Numbered from the stretch's first letter, positions 1 to 8,341 are shown. The stretch: 37,900 nt of DNA from DATGEP01 sp035310125 (GCA_035310125.1 DATGEP010000343.1:1-37900); one strand, 5' to 3'. Program-made: numbers and translations. Notes: generated by a model from the letters alone, not told the origin.

Positions 1-1
1 C

Positions 2-163
2 GCCTCACCCGATGGCACGCGCCTCGCGGTCCTCAATCCTTCTCTGTCCACACTGACGCTCTACGATCTGGCGGGCACGCCCAACGGTGCCCGGCTGATG
101 CTCTTCGACAACCAAATGGGCACCCTCACCATCTTTGGACGCAGCAAAATCCCCAGCGCATGA
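2..163 (+). CDS. C-terminal fragment of a beta-propeller-like protein
   Basis: An open frame enters from the left edge and stops at TGA 161-163, giving 53 residues with no start in the window. It opens with A-SPDGTRLAVLNP and continues through short hydrophobic strands such as LTLYDLAG and ARLMLF. The SPDGxxLA motif is typical of blades in WD40-like, TolB-like or Gmad1-type beta-propellers, so this is probably the last blade of a larger protein. Codons are GC-rich at third positions, as in neighbouring genes, which supports a real coding end. Substrate and location cannot be told. An imperfect hairpin (179-183 with 211-215, and 186-190 with 206-210, two-base bulge) follows the stop but has no T-run. 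Confidence 0.6.
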   Translation, partial: ASPDGTRLAVLNPSLSTLTLYDLAGTPNGARLMLFDNQMGTLTIFGRSKIPSA

Positions 164-245
164 GGATTCGCACCCACTTCTGGCTCCTTCCTTGCGCGAA
201 ATGGCGAAGGCCAGAGACACCGCCGTATGGTTTCGTGGGCGATTA

Positions 246-274
246 TTTGCACGGCGTTGTCCTGGTGCTATAAT
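246..274 (+). promoter_or_regulatory. Extended -10 promoter of the FkbM-type methyltransferase gene
   Basis: A perfect TATAAT lies at 269-274, preceded by TG-C at 266-268 to make an extended -10. TTTGCA at 246-251 (four of six matches to TTGACA) sits 17 bases upstream. Transcription would start near 281, about 60 bases before the ATG at 340. A perfect hexamer in such GC-rich DNA is unlikely to be chance. Confidence 0.6.
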
Positions 275-339
275 TGAGCCTAATGCATCACGAAGCGATG
301 CTTGTGATTTGGTACAAAACAACGGAGCGTAGGAGTCTT

Positions 340-1158
340 ATGCGCGCAGCCCGCATGCTGAGACTGGCGCTTCCGGAGGTCGCGTCGCTGACATTGAATT
401 GGCAAGCGCGCTTCCGTAAACAAGGTCTGTCGCCCTCGGCCGCCTGGTCCGCCGCGTTGCGTCCGCCAATGCGCAGAGCGCTGGACGAATCGCACCTGGA
501 GTACCTGCCGCGCGCACTTCGCGCCAATCTTGGAATGGTCGTGGACGTTGGCGCGAACAAAGGCGCGTGGGTTTCGGCGCTCCTCCGGTTCGTCGCCGTC
601 AGGCGCATTGAAGCATTCGAGCCCAATCCCCATGCGTTTGCTCTGCTCTCCGCGAACCTGAAGCACGTAGCGAGTGTCCGTTTGCACCAGGCTGGCGTCG
701 GTGATCAGGCCGGCTCGTTTGTTTTGCAGACCACCCAGGACTCCAAGTTTTCCTCGCTGTTGCCACTACAGCCACAGATCCAACAGGAATATTGGGAAAC
801 CCTCAACATCGTCGAGAGCCACGACGTACCAATCGTCACACTGGATGCCACGCTCGCGGACGCCGCAAGCGTGGACCTCCTCAAGATAGATGTTCAAGGC
901 TTTGAGCGGCACGTTCTCCAGGGCGCGCGACAGGTGCTCAAACGCACGCGCGCCGTGCTGATAGAGACCAACTTTATCTCTCACTATCAGGGCGACGATA
1001 CATTCGCTTCGCTCTATTCCCTGCTAACCGAGCAATATGGCTTTGCCTTCTGGAACATGACCCCGCCCACCTATTGGCGCACCGGAAGGGCGCTCTGGAC
1101 GGACAGCGTCTTTGTGAATCCCACCCATGCTCCCGCTGGAGGCTGGGCAAGCGAGTAG
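340..1158 (+). CDS. FkbM-family SAM-dependent methyltransferase
   Basis: Predicted class I SAM methyltransferase of the FkbM family (272 residues), which typically O-methylates sugars or natural-product scaffolds. Visible motifs are the SAM-binding VDVGANKGAW near residues 68-77, the acidic motif FEPNPH near 93-98, LLKIDVQGFE near 180-189 and IETNF near 208-212, in the expected order. The start at 340 is chosen because AGGAG at 331-335 sits four bases upstream; an in-frame ATG at 274 overlaps the promoter. About 100 residues precede the SAM motif, with basic N-terminal sequence and no clear signal peptide. The gene stands alone behind its own promoter, with no sugar-biosynthesis neighbours in view, so the acceptor is unknown. 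Confidence 0.85.
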   Translation: MRAARMLRLALPEVASLTLNWQARFRKQGLSPSAAWSAALRPPMRRALDESHLEYLPRALRANLGMVVDVGANKGAWVSALLRFVAVRRIEAFEPNPHAFALLSANLKHVASVRLHQAGVGDQAGSFVLQTTQDSKFSSLLPLQPQIQQEYWETLNIVESHDVPIVTLDATLADAASVDLLKIDVQGFERHVLQGARQVLKRTRAVLIETNFISHYQGDDTFASLYSLLTEQYGFAFWNMTPPTYWRTGRALWTDSVFVNPTHAPAGGWASE

Positions 1159-1244
1159 ACTGATATCCTCGCGGTTCTTCAAGCAGATTTCCCGTCCTCT
1201 TCGCCTGCCGCGCAAGTGGCGCCCTGGCATGCCCCCCGCCACGA

Positions 1245-1253
1245 TGGTACAAT
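1245..1253 (+). promoter_or_regulatory. Extended -10 element upstream of hflX
   Basis: TGG followed by TACAAT (1248-1253) forms an extended -10. No good -35 is visible 17 bases upstream. Transcription would start near 1260, leaving an 80-base leader before the ATG at 1341. Confidence 0.45.
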
Positions 1254-1340
1254 GCCGCCACCGGCACGGAATACGCCGGCAACAGTGCGGCGTCATATCC
1301 GACGCGGAGGGACAGGCCTACGGCCAAGAACGAACGCTTC

Positions 1341-2741
1341 ATGACGAACGCAGCGGAGAACCGCCCCGAGCGGGCGTTTCTCGCGGCGGTGGACTTCGAC
1401 CGCGAGGACGCGCTCTGGAGTGTGGATGACTCCCTCGCCGAGCTAGCCTCCCTGGCCAGCACAGCCGGCGCTGAGATTGTCGGAACGATGGTCCAGCGAT
1501 TGCACACGCCAGATCGCGCTACCTATCTGGGCAAGGGCCGCGCCAACGAGCTTGAGCGGCTTCATCAGGAGCTCGACTTTGATCTCGTCATTCTCGACGA
1601 CGAGCTGTCTCCCTCGCAGCAACGTAATTTAGAGGAGGTAGTGGGTGCGCGCGTCATTGACCGCACCGCCCTCATCCTCGACATCTTCGCCCAGCATGCG
1701 CACACCCGTGAAGGCCAGCTCCAGGTTGAGCTGGCGCAGCTCGAATATCGCCTGCCGCGGCTCGTGGGGCGTGGGCGCGACCTCTCGCGCGTCGGCGGCG
1801 GCTCGCGCGGCTCTGGCGGTGGCGGCGTCGGTGGCGCCATCGGCGTGCGCGGACCCGGCGAGACCAAGCTGGAGATTGACCGGCGGCGTATTCGCTCGCG
1901 CATTGCCGAGCTAAAACGCGAGCTTGATACCGTTCGCCAGCAGCGCGGCTTGCAGCGGCGGCAGCGCACCGCCCAGCGTATCCCCGTCGTCGCCATTGTC
2001 GGCTACACCAACGCCGGCAAGTCCACGCTCTTCAACGCGCTCACGTCGGCGGGCGTGCTCACCGAAAATAAGCTCTTCGCCACCCTGGACCCGACGACCC
2101 GCAAGGTCACGCTGACCACCCATCAAGAAGTGCTCCTGACCGATACCGTCGGCTTCATCCAGAAGCTACCGACGAGCCTTGTCGCCGCATTCCGCGGTAC
2201 GCTCGAAGAGGTTGTCGAGGCGGATCTGCTCCTTGAAGTGGTAGATGCCACCCATGCGAACGCCATCGAGCAGAGCGAGACCGTCAATAGTGTGCTCGCC
2301 GAGCTGGGCGCGAGCGACAAACCACGTGTCACCGCGCTCAACAAGATAGACCTGCTGCCCGACCCTACCCAGGTAGCTACGCGGCTGTTTCCGAATGCTG
2401 TGCCCGTCTCCGCGCTCACCGGCGCGGGCATCCGCGAGCTGCTTACGCGCGTGGGTGAAGTCCTTGCCGAGCGCATGCTCTCCGTTCGCGTGCTGCTACC
2501 CTTCGACCGGGGCGACCTCGTAGAGGTGTTCCACCGGCGCGGTCACGTGGAGGACGAGCGCCAAAACGAGAACGGCACTCTCCTCGCCGGATCGCTCCCG
2601 CGTGAGCTGTTGGGCGTCTTTGCGCCATACCGCGAGCCGCCGCGCCGCCCGCGTGCGTCTCGCACTCGCCACAATGGCGCGCTGAATGGCAAGGACCAAT
2701 CAGCGATCAACCCGCCACGTGAAATGGCGGCGACGGAATAA
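1341..2741 (+). CDS. hflX: GTPase HflX, ribosome-associated
   Basis: HflX is a translational GTPase of the OBG-HflX superfamily that binds the 50S subunit and splits or rescues stalled ribosomes, especially after heat stress. The 466-residue product shows the N-terminal HflX domain (Gly-rich linker near 152-168, then RGPGETKLE near 170-178) and the G domain: G1 GYTNAGKST 221-229, G3 DTVGF 268-272 and G4 NKID 334-337. A C-terminal subdomain follows, ending in a basic, low-complexity tail of about 35 residues that makes it slightly longer than usual. There is no strong ribosome binding site right before the ATG; GGAGGG at 1306-1311 is about 30 bases away, so the start is less certain than the identity. 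Confidence 0.95.
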   Translation: MTNAAENRPERAFLAAVDFDREDALWSVDDSLAELASLASTAGAEIVGTMVQRLHTPDRATYLGKGRANELERLHQELDFDLVILDDELSPSQQRNLEEVVGARVIDRTALILDIFAQHAHTREGQLQVELAQLEYRLPRLVGRGRDLSRVGGGSRGSGGGGVGGAIGVRGPGETKLEIDRRRIRSRIAELKRELDTVRQQRGLQRRQRTAQRIPVVAIVGYTNAGKSTLFNALTSAGVLTENKLFATLDPTTRKVTLTTHQEVLLTDTVGFIQKLPTSLVAAFRGTLEEVVEADLLLEVVDATHANAIEQSETVNSVLAELGASDKPRVTALNKIDLLPDPTQVATRLFPNAVPVSALTGAGIRELLTRVGEVLAERMLSVRVLLPFDRGDLVEVFHRRGHVEDERQNENGTLLAGSLPRELLGVFAPYREPPRRPRASRTRHNGALNGKDQSAINPPREMAATE

Positions 2742-2782
2742 CCAGGGCTGCCGGCCTGTTACGTTTCGCGGCGCTCGCCAGT

Positions 2783-2834
2783 GTTACTGCCGGAGCCGAT
2801 GGCGCTGATGGCGCGCTTTCGGCCCGGCAGTAAC
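2783..2834 (+). promoter_or_regulatory. Large inverted repeat in the leader of the ECF sigma gene
   Basis: An 11-base perfect inverted repeat, GTTACTGCCGG (2783-2793) and its complement CCGGCAGTAAC (2824-2834), encloses a 30-base loop. The right arm ends ten bases before the GGAGGG ribosome binding site at 2844-2849. There is no T-run, so it is not a plain hflX terminator. It could be an operator, an RNA structure controlling translation of the sigma gene, or a folded mRNA end for hflX. Confidence 0.55.
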
Positions 2835-2856
2835 AGTTGTGAGGGAGGGCCGCGAT

Positions 2857-3483
2857 ATGATCGTGTCGCACCCCAGTACACGTCGGATTCCAGGGCAGCG
2901 CTGGTGGCTGCGCATCGCGCATGATACGGAGGGCGGCGGCGCCAGCGCGCTACGAAAGCCCATACCAGCGGATACCATCAGCACCGAGTGCGAAGCCTTT
3001 GTGCGCCAGCACGAGCGCGCGATCCTCAACTATTTGTGGCGTATGACCGGCGAGGAAGAGACCGCGCGCGATCTCGCGCAAGAAGTGTTTCTGCGCGCCT
3101 GGCAGCGTTTCGAGACGCTGCGCACCTATGACAAGCCGAGCGGATGGCTCTTTCGCGTTGCCACCAATCTCGCTTTGACACACCTCAAGCGCCGTTCCCT
3201 CCCCGCCGGCTCGCCCGAGATTCTGACCGACGAGCGAGCGCCAGCGGCAAGTGATCCCGCGTGGCGGCTGGCGGAGCGTGATCTCGTGCGTCACGTCCTG
3301 CTGGAGCTGACGCCCCAACGCCGCGCCGCGCTCGTGCTGCGCGAGGTTTACGGGATGAGCGCCGCCGAGGTTGGGAGCATTCTAGGCATCTCTGATGTCG
3401 CCGTGCGTATGGCGTTGCACCGTGCCCGCGACCAGTTCCGCGAGCTATACCAGAGGGAAGGCGGGTTCGATCATGGCCGATAA
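2857..3483 (+). CDS. ECF-family RNA polymerase sigma factor
   Basis: Alternative sigma factor of the ECF (sigma-70 group 4) type, 208 residues, expected to direct RNA polymerase to a stress regulon including its own operon. Region 2 is seen in DLAQEVFLRAWQRF near 72-85 and the WLFRVATN segment. Region 4 runs from LTPQRRAAL near 151 through a helix-turn-helix (GMSAAEVGSILGIS, VAVRMALHRAR) to 191. About 40 extra N-terminal residues precede region 2. Start 2857 is preferred over GTG 2839 because GGAGGG lies seven bases upstream of it. The 3' end overlaps the anti-sigma gene by 11 bases, which implies translational coupling and stoichiometric production of the pair. Confidence 0.93.
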   Translation: MIVSHPSTRRIPGQRWWLRIAHDTEGGGASALRKPIPADTISTECEAFVRQHERAILNYLWRMTGEEETARDLAQEVFLRAWQRFETLRTYDKPSGWLFRVATNLALTHLKRRSLPAGSPEILTDERAPAASDPAWRLAERDLVRHVLLELTPQRRAALVLREVYGMSAAEVGSILGISDVAVRMALHRARDQFRELYQREGGFDHGR

Positions 3484-4954
3484 TACACTCGTCTGCGACC
3501 AGCGCGTAAGTGGCGAAACGCTCTCCGCCTTGCGTGATGACCTCCTCTCGCCCGCCGAGATGGACCGCATCTACACCCATGCCGCCCAATGCCCGGCCTG
3601 CCAGGCGCAGCTCGCCGGATTTGAGGCCGTCGCCCTGGCGCTGCGTCAGCAACGCGAGATCGAGCCGGACGGACGCCTGCTGGAGAGTCTCCGCGTGCGC
3701 GCTGCCGCGCGCACTCCCCACCGGCGCGTGCGCCTCCATCTGCCCACACGGCGCATCTGGCGCAGCGTGGGAGCGCTTGGCTCCGTCGCCGCCGTGCTGC
3801 TCCTCTTCATCTACTTCCTGGCGTCCGGTCCGGGGCGCGTCACCGGCCCCCTCACCAGCCGGACGCCCACCGCGTCCGCGACGGCCGCCACCACACCCAC
3901 AGCCGCGCCGCTGGACTGGCGGACAGTCACCGCTCCGCCAAATTTTCAGGGCATGAGCGTGATGGATGTCTCGCCAGCGGATGGCAATACGCTCTATGCC
4001 TGCGGAAGCGAATCGCAAGCGCAAGGCGGCAGCGTGGCGCTCTGGGTCTCGCGCGACCGCGCCGCGCACTGGCAGCGCGCGACCGCCATCCCCGCGCGGA
4101 CGGCGACAAACCTGTGCTTCCTCCAAGCGGATATGCAGAGTCCCGGCACTGCGGTCGTCGCGGTGACCTGGACGCCAATGGGTGCGTCACCACAGATCAG
4201 CACGTTCACCAGTTATCTCACCAACGACTACGGCTTGCACTGGACCCCCCTGACGTTTCCACGACCAGCTATCATCTATCAGCTCGCCACGCAGGGCGCC
4301 ACGACCTATGCCATTCTGCGCGGCGATACCTCCGATGAGCTGGCGGTCAGCGCTGATGGGCTGCACACCTGGAAGCGCGTGGACACCGGCATCACGCCGG
4401 GCTTGCTGCAGGCCAGCGCCTTCTGGCTCAATCCCACCTCTGGCGCGCTGCTCGTGTGGTGGAGTGGATTGTGGGAGAGCGCGGACGGCGGCGCGCACTG
4501 GACGCAGCTTCAGGTGCCCGGCGGCGCCCTCGCCGACCCCTCCTCGAACGTGGTCGTGCGGCAGCCGGTGGCTGGCGAGCCGTGGCAACTCTGTGTCGCC
4601 ACGAACAATACGTTGGACCGATCGGATCCACAACCCAACAAACTGACCTGCTCGACAGATGGTGGCGTGACGTGGGTACAGCGGCCTGGCCTGAACATCA
4701 CGTTCGCGAATGGCGCGAAAGGCTCGTTCGTCGCGCCCGTAAGTGTCTTCGCCATCGCTGACGACGGCGCTGTCCTGGCCGAAGAGATAGGTCTATCGGG
4801 ACAGGTGCTGTATCGGTTGCCCGCCGGTGGGCAGCAGTGGCAGTCGCTGGGGCAAGCGCCCAGCACCTCCGCGAGCTATGGCTACGTCCCCACGCCGGGC
4901 AATGGGTATCTCGACACATTCCCCACGATGCTCGTCGCCGATTATGTCCCCTGA
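3473..4954 (+). CDS. Zinc-finger anti-sigma factor fused to an Asp-box beta-propeller
   Basis: Membrane anti-sigma factor, 493 residues, cognate to the overlapping ECF sigma gene. Residues 36-43 show H-x3-C-x2-C (HAAQCPAC), the zinc-binding anti-sigma signature. One membrane segment lies near 99-118, followed by a Thr/Ala/Pro linker. The outer part of about 340 residues carries five Asp-box-like motifs: SRDRAAHW 193-200, TNDYGLHW 250-257, SADGLHTW 293-300, SADGGAHW 336-343 and STDGGVTW 394-401. These mark BNR/sialidase-type propeller blades. The inference is that an extracytoplasmic propeller senses a ligand and the cytoplasmic finger releases the sigma factor. Catalytic sialidase residues were not identified, so a binding role is more likely. 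Start ATG 3473 follows GAGGGAAGG. Confidence 0.88.
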   Translation: MADNTLVCDQRVSGETLSALRDDLLSPAEMDRIYTHAAQCPACQAQLAGFEAVALALRQQREIEPDGRLLESLRVRAAARTPHRRVRLHLPTRRIWRSVGALGSVAAVLLLFIYFLASGPGRVTGPLTSRTPTASATAATTPTAAPLDWRTVTAPPNFQGMSVMDVSPADGNTLYACGSESQAQGGSVALWVSRDRAAHWQRATAIPARTATNLCFLQADMQSPGTAVVAVTWTPMGASPQISTFTSYLTNDYGLHWTPLTFPRPAIIYQLATQGATTYAILRGDTSDELAVSADGLHTWKRVDTGITPGLLQASAFWLNPTSGALLVWWSGLWESADGGAHWTQLQVPGGALADPSSNVVVRQPVAGEPWQLCVATNNTLDRSDPQPNKLTCSTDGGVTWVQRPGLNITFANGAKGSFVAPVSVFAIADDGAVLAEEIGLSGQVLYRLPAGGQQWQSLGQAPSTSASYGYVPTPGNGYLDTFPTMLVADYVP

Positions 4955-4994
4955 TGCCGGCAAAGTATGGGCCAGCCCGCGTCGGCGTGGCTCC

Positions 4995-5015
4995 GTAGGG
5001 GCGTCCGGTGGACGC
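4995..5015. repeat. Dispersed hairpin repeat, copy 1
   Basis: GTAGGGGCGTCCGGTGGACG plus C. GCGTCC (5001-5006) and GGACGC (5010-5015) pair around the loop GGT. The same unit recurs at 12941-12962 and, with two changes, at 8342-8363. This copy lies 40 bases after the anti-sigma stop. Confidence 0.75.
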
Positions 5016-5072
5016 TCCGCCGGCCCGTAACCGCATTTCTCCGTTTTCGATGGAACCGAAAGGTGATCGGGC

Positions 5073-5101
5073 TTGCGGGCGGCCCGGCAATTTGATATAC
5101 T
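5073..5101 (+). promoter_or_regulatory. Promoter of rpsT
   Basis: TTGCGG (5073-5078), 17-base spacer, then TATACT (5096-5101), preceded by TGA at 5093-5095 as an extended -10. The predicted transcript starts near 5108, leaving a leader of about 120 bases before rpsT. S20 leaders in other bacteria can carry autoregulation; no specific structure was recognised here. Confidence 0.6.
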
Positions 5102-5230
5102 ATGCCGGATTGTGGCGCACGCACGCCGTCCTGATCGCGCGCCGCCTTTGCCACCGCCGCTCTCTACGAGCGCACCCGATTATCGCAGGAATCCGCGGCC
5201 ATGAGTCCGCGCAGGAGGTAGCCGTCCACT

Positions 5231-5509
5231 ATGCCGAATCTACCGTCGGCCAAGAAGCGTATGCGCGTGGAAGCCAAGCGCCGCGCTCGCAACAAGGCCG
5301 TCAAGTCCACCGTACGCACGTATGTCACACGCGCCCGCAATGCCATCGCCGCCGCGCCCGCCGAGCTGGAGACCGAAGAAGCGATTCGCGCCGCGATCAG
5401 CGAGCTTGACAGCGCCGCGAGCAAGGGCGTGCTGCATAAGAACAACGCCGCCCGCCGCAAGTCGCGCCTGATGGCACGCCTGCACAAAGCCCAGGCCGCC
5501 GCCGAATAG
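5231..5509 (+). CDS. rpsT: 30S ribosomal protein S20
   Basis: S20 binds 16S rRNA early in 30S assembly. The 92-residue product has the hallmark basic N-terminus MPNLPSAKKRMR, a long helical middle and the conserved segment GVLHKNNAARRKSRL near 66-80, where S20 proteins carry G-x-hydrophobic-HKN-x-AARRKSRL. Length fits the family. AGGAGGT at 5213-5219 provides the ribosome binding site, 11 bases before the ATG. The gene is monocistronic as far as can be seen, with its own extended -10 promoter and a hairpin after the stop. Confidence 0.97.
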   Translation: MPNLPSAKKRMRVEAKRRARNKAVKSTVRTYVTRARNAIAAAPAELETEEAIRAAISELDSAASKGVLHKNNAARRKSRLMARLHKAQAAAE

Positions 5510-5522
5510 CTCAGCCGGTTGA

Positions 5523-5549
5523 GCGGGGTCCGTCGCGGGCGGGCTCCGC
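5523..5549 (+). terminator. Possible terminator hairpin after rpsT
   Basis: GCGGGGTCC (5523-5531) can pair with GGGCTCCGC (5541-5549), including two G-U pairs, around a nine-base loop. The following bases (ttcgtcgtatt) are only moderately T-rich, so intrinsic termination is uncertain. Confidence 0.35.
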
Positions 5550-5777
5550 TTCGTCGTATTCCGCAACTTCTTTGGGTCGTCAGCCGCTCTAGTAGATAGT
5601 TGTGCTGAATAGCTCGCGTGGGCGGCGTGTTCTTGGCATTCCTCTGTTCCGCTCTCAACGGGGAGCAGACAGGAAAAGGGCGCTCCAGCCGCCGCATCTG
5701 GCATACTTCGTGCGCACACTCTCGCAGCGTTCCGGCTTCTTTGAAAGCCTGCCGCGCTGGAAAGGATCTGAAGGCTT

Positions 5778-6245
5778 ATGATGCGGAAAGCGAAGCCCTA
5801 TCTCATTGGAGCGGCCATCGGGGTGCCAATCATCTGTATTGGCATCATCGTGTGGTTTTCCATTGCTGGCTGGTGGGCGACCGTCGTAGACATCGTCCTC
5901 GTCTTCACCGCGCTTGCCGGCGCCGCCACCGTGCTGGCGCTGGCTGCCGCCGTCTTCTTTCTGACACGCACCGTCTTGCAGGTGAAGTCCGAGATGATGC
6001 CGGTGCTTGAATCACTCAGGACGACCTCGACCGCCGTGCGCGAAACGGCCAAGACCGCGGGCGCGTTCGGTGTCAATCCCGCTGTCCGCACGGCGAGCAT
6101 GCTCGCGGGAGCCAGTGAAATCGCTGCCGTGGTGCTGGGCAGGGGCCACGTCCAGAAGCGAGCCGAGAAGCGACAAAAGCGGCGCCACGAGATTGAGCGC
6201 GAGCTTGCGGCAAAGGGGGAGCTCAATGGTCATCGCGAGCGCTGA
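5778..6245 (+). CDS. Small two-helix membrane protein with basic tail, uncharacterised
   Basis: A 155-residue protein with two strongly hydrophobic segments, about residues 7-31 and 35-63. A predicted helical cytoplasmic part follows (MMPVLESLRTTSTAVRETAK) and ends in a very basic stretch, QKRAEKRQKRRHEIERE. The topology resembles DUF948-like membrane proteins, but I cannot assign the family with confidence. It could act as a membrane-anchored scaffold with the next gene, which has a similar hydrophobic-plus-helical plan. Two ATGs, 5778 and 5781, follow AAGG at 5771-5774; either may be used. The 3' end overlaps the next gene by 20 bases, which suggests co-translation. Confidence 0.75.
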   Translation: MMRKAKPYLIGAAIGVPIICIGIIVWFSIAGWWATVVDIVLVFTALAGAATVLALAAAVFFLTRTVLQVKSEMMPVLESLRTTSTAVRETAKTAGAFGVNPAVRTASMLAGASEIAAVVLGRGHVQKRAEKRQKRRHEIERELAAKGELNGHRER

Positions 6246-6843
6246 GCCCGGCTGGCTCCACGCCGCGGGACAGGCTGCCGGATCCATCCTCCTGCTGGAG
6301 CTTTTCGTCGCCCTCGTTGTCATCCTGGCGTTGATGGTCGTGCTTGCGGTCTCCGCCTGGTGGGTCAAAAATAAAGTCGTCCCCATCCTGCGGGAATATG
6401 CCCCCAAGGCCGAGCGTGTTATGTCCACGACACAGCAGGGTACCGACCGTGTCGTGCGCAGCGTGGCGGAGTTCTACGGACGCCGCCAGCAGATCGAGAC
6501 CGGGATTCGCGTCCTGCTCTTTGGCCGGGGCGCCGCGCGGCAAGTCCATGAGAATGCGCTTGTGCAAGCGACCGCCGACCTGGAAATGATGACGCCCGCG
6601 CAGGAAGGCCCCGGTCCCGATATCGCCTGGTCGCCGTCCCAGCGCGCCAGCGTCCGCGAGATCTACTCAGCCGCCGGCCGCCCATCCACGCCCGCCGCCA
6701 TCGAGCCGCCCGCGCCTCGCTCAGTGAGCGCATCCGACGGATCCGAACCGGTCATCTGGCGCCCACACCAGGAAAATGGCCACCAGCCCGCCACGAACGA
6801 AAGCGACGATAGATACGGCGATACCGCCGGAAGCGCCGGCTGA
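6226..6843 (+). CDS. Single-pass membrane protein, uncharacterised
   Basis: A 205-residue product with one long hydrophobic segment near residues 19-45, a helical stretch (VVPILREYAPKAERVM and following) and a Pro/Ser-rich C-terminal 90 residues that look disordered. The start at 6226 is supported by GGGGGAG at 6215-6221, and it overlaps the previous gene by 20 bases. The open frame extends upstream to 6007, but that part is a shadow of the preceding gene. The membrane segment and helical section resemble the neighbour's, so the two may form a complex or be diverged duplicates. No enzymatic motif is visible. Confidence 0.75.
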   Translation: MVIASAEPGWLHAAGQAAGSILLLELFVALVVILALMVVLAVSAWWVKNKVVPILREYAPKAERVMSTTQQGTDRVVRSVAEFYGRRQQIETGIRVLLFGRGAARQVHENALVQATADLEMMTPAQEGPGPDIAWSPSQRASVREIYSAAGRPSTPAAIEPPAPRSVSASDGSEPVIWRPHQENGHQPATNESDDRYGDTAGSAG

Positions 6844-8236
6844 GCCTTCCATGCGCACTGGCTTTCTCAACCGCTTCCGCGAGTTGCGGCGTAATGCCCG
6901 CCTGTACCTGCTCTCGAACACGTTACAGGCAACGACCGCGGGAGCGGTTGTCGTTCTCTATACCCTCTTCCTCTCATCGCTCCATTACAGCACCGACTTC
7001 ATTGGGTTAGTGCTGGTCGTCGGCACGATCGGCGGCGGCCTGGGTATCCTGCCTGCCGCGCCACTGGTCAAACGGCTTGGCTGGCGTGCCATGCTGCTCT
7101 GGTCGGATATGATCGGTGGCGTTGCCATCGCCGTACAGCTCTTCCTGCCCACGCCGCCCGTCATTCTCGTCACCACGCTGGGTGCGGGCGCCTCCGTTGC
7201 CATCTTCCTCGTCGTAAACTCGCCGTTTCTCGCCGCCAACAGCACTCCCACCGAGCGCACGGCGCTCTTTGGCCTCAACAACGCGCTTGGCTACTGCGCC
7301 GCCGTCATGGGAAGTCTCCTCGGCGGCTTCCTCCCCGCCTGGTTTGCGCTCTCCGCCGTGGCGCAGAGTGGTTTGCTCGAAGCCCTGCGTCCCTTACTCG
7401 TGACCAATCCTCAAGCGCGCGCGTACCAGCTCGCGCTGCTCGCCACCGGCGCGCTCGCGCTGCCCTCCATTATTCCCATCCTCATGATGCGCGAAGATCT
7501 CCCCCCCGCAACCATGCCCATCACAGCGGCGGCGACGGCGATATCCGCTCCGGCCTCGCCCGTTTCCCCGGCGCTAGACTGGCGCGAACAGGCGCGCGTC
7601 TGGGGGGTGGATGCGCTGGCGATCGGACGCGGCGTAATCGGGCGCTTCTCGCTCACGCAGGCGCTGGTCGGGCTGGGCGCGGGCATGTTCCTCCCCTACA
7701 TCAACCTCTACATCGTCAACACGCTTGGCGCCACCACGCAATTCTACGGCTCGCTCACCGCCGCCCTCACCGTCGGTCTGGCGCTCGCGGCGCTGCTCTC
7801 CGTTCCGCTGGCCGAGCGCTTCGGCAAAGTGCGCGTCGCCATCATCGCGCAGATCGCCTCGCTGCCGTTTCTCATCGCCCTGGGACTCTTCCCCGTCGTC
7901 TGGATCGTCTCCGCCGCCTATCTGCTGCGCGGCTTCCTCATGAGCCTCACCACCCCACCGCTACAAACCTATCTCATGGAGGCCGTCCCACCGCGCGCCC
8001 AGGTGCTTGCCAGTGAGGTCTACAACGCCAGCTTCCAGATCGCCTTCGCCGCCGGTTCCGGCATCGGCGGCTTGCTCATCACCGCCGCAGGCGCTCGCCT
8101 GCCCTTCTACATCGCTCCCGTCTTCTACGCCACAAGCGCCGTCCTCCTCATCGCGTGGTTCGGGCGCAAGGCCAGCCACACGACCAGCGCCTTTGCCACG
8201 AAGCGCGAGGCCGGCTCTCTTGCACAGGATCGTTGA
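6776..8236 (+). CDS. Major facilitator superfamily transporter
   Basis: A 486-residue polytopic membrane protein with roughly 12 hydrophobic segments split into two halves by a hydrophilic Ala/Pro-rich loop near residues 245-285, the usual MFS plan. The first cytoplasmic loop has AAPLVKRLGWR near 92-103, matching the G-x3-D/R-x-G-R-R region of MFS carriers, and its equivalent in the second half is VPLAERFGKVR. The substrate cannot be deduced; drug/proton antiporters and other efflux carriers share these features. Start is uncertain: ATG 6776 follows AGGA closely but overlaps the previous gene by 68 bases, while ATG 6851 sits 8 bases after that gene's stop without a clear ribosome binding site. 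Confidence 0.85.
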   Translation: MATSPPRTKATIDTAIPPEAPAEPSMRTGFLNRFRELRRNARLYLLSNTLQATTAGAVVVLYTLFLSSLHYSTDFIGLVLVVGTIGGGLGILPAAPLVKRLGWRAMLLWSDMIGGVAIAVQLFLPTPPVILVTTLGAGASVAIFLVVNSPFLAANSTPTERTALFGLNNALGYCAAVMGSLLGGFLPAWFALSAVAQSGLLEALRPLLVTNPQARAYQLALLATGALALPSIIPILMMREDLPPATMPITAAATAISAPASPVSPALDWREQARVWGVDALAIGRGVIGRFSLTQALVGLGAGMFLPYINLYIVNTLGATTQFYGSLTAALTVGLALAALLSVPLAERFGKVRVAIIAQIASLPFLIALGLFPVVWIVSAAYLLRGFLMSLTTPPLQTYLMEAVPPRAQVLASEVYNASFQIAFAAGSGIGGLLITAAGARLPFYIAPVFYATSAVLLIAWFGRKASHTTSAFATKREAGSLAQDR

Positions 8237-8245
8237 TGATACAAT
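8237..8245 (+). promoter_or_regulatory. Extended -10 element just after the MFS gene
   Basis: TGA followed by TACAAT (8240-8245) starts right after the MFS stop codon. It would begin a transcript near 8252 with a leader of about 300 bases before the next gene. No -35 is evident. Confidence 0.4.
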
Positions 8246-8341
8246 CAAGCTCGCCAGTGTGCGGGCCTGATGAACGTCCCTTCATGCTCACTGCCGCTGA
8301 TCCCACATTCTGGTTGGGCCGTTGGCCGTCGCCACGCCCGT

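Noticed and set aside
5508..5550. tRNA-like D-arm (tagctcagccggttgagc) after rpsT
   Set aside because: No acceptor, anticodon or T arm follows; the match is a short chance resemblance next to a hairpin.
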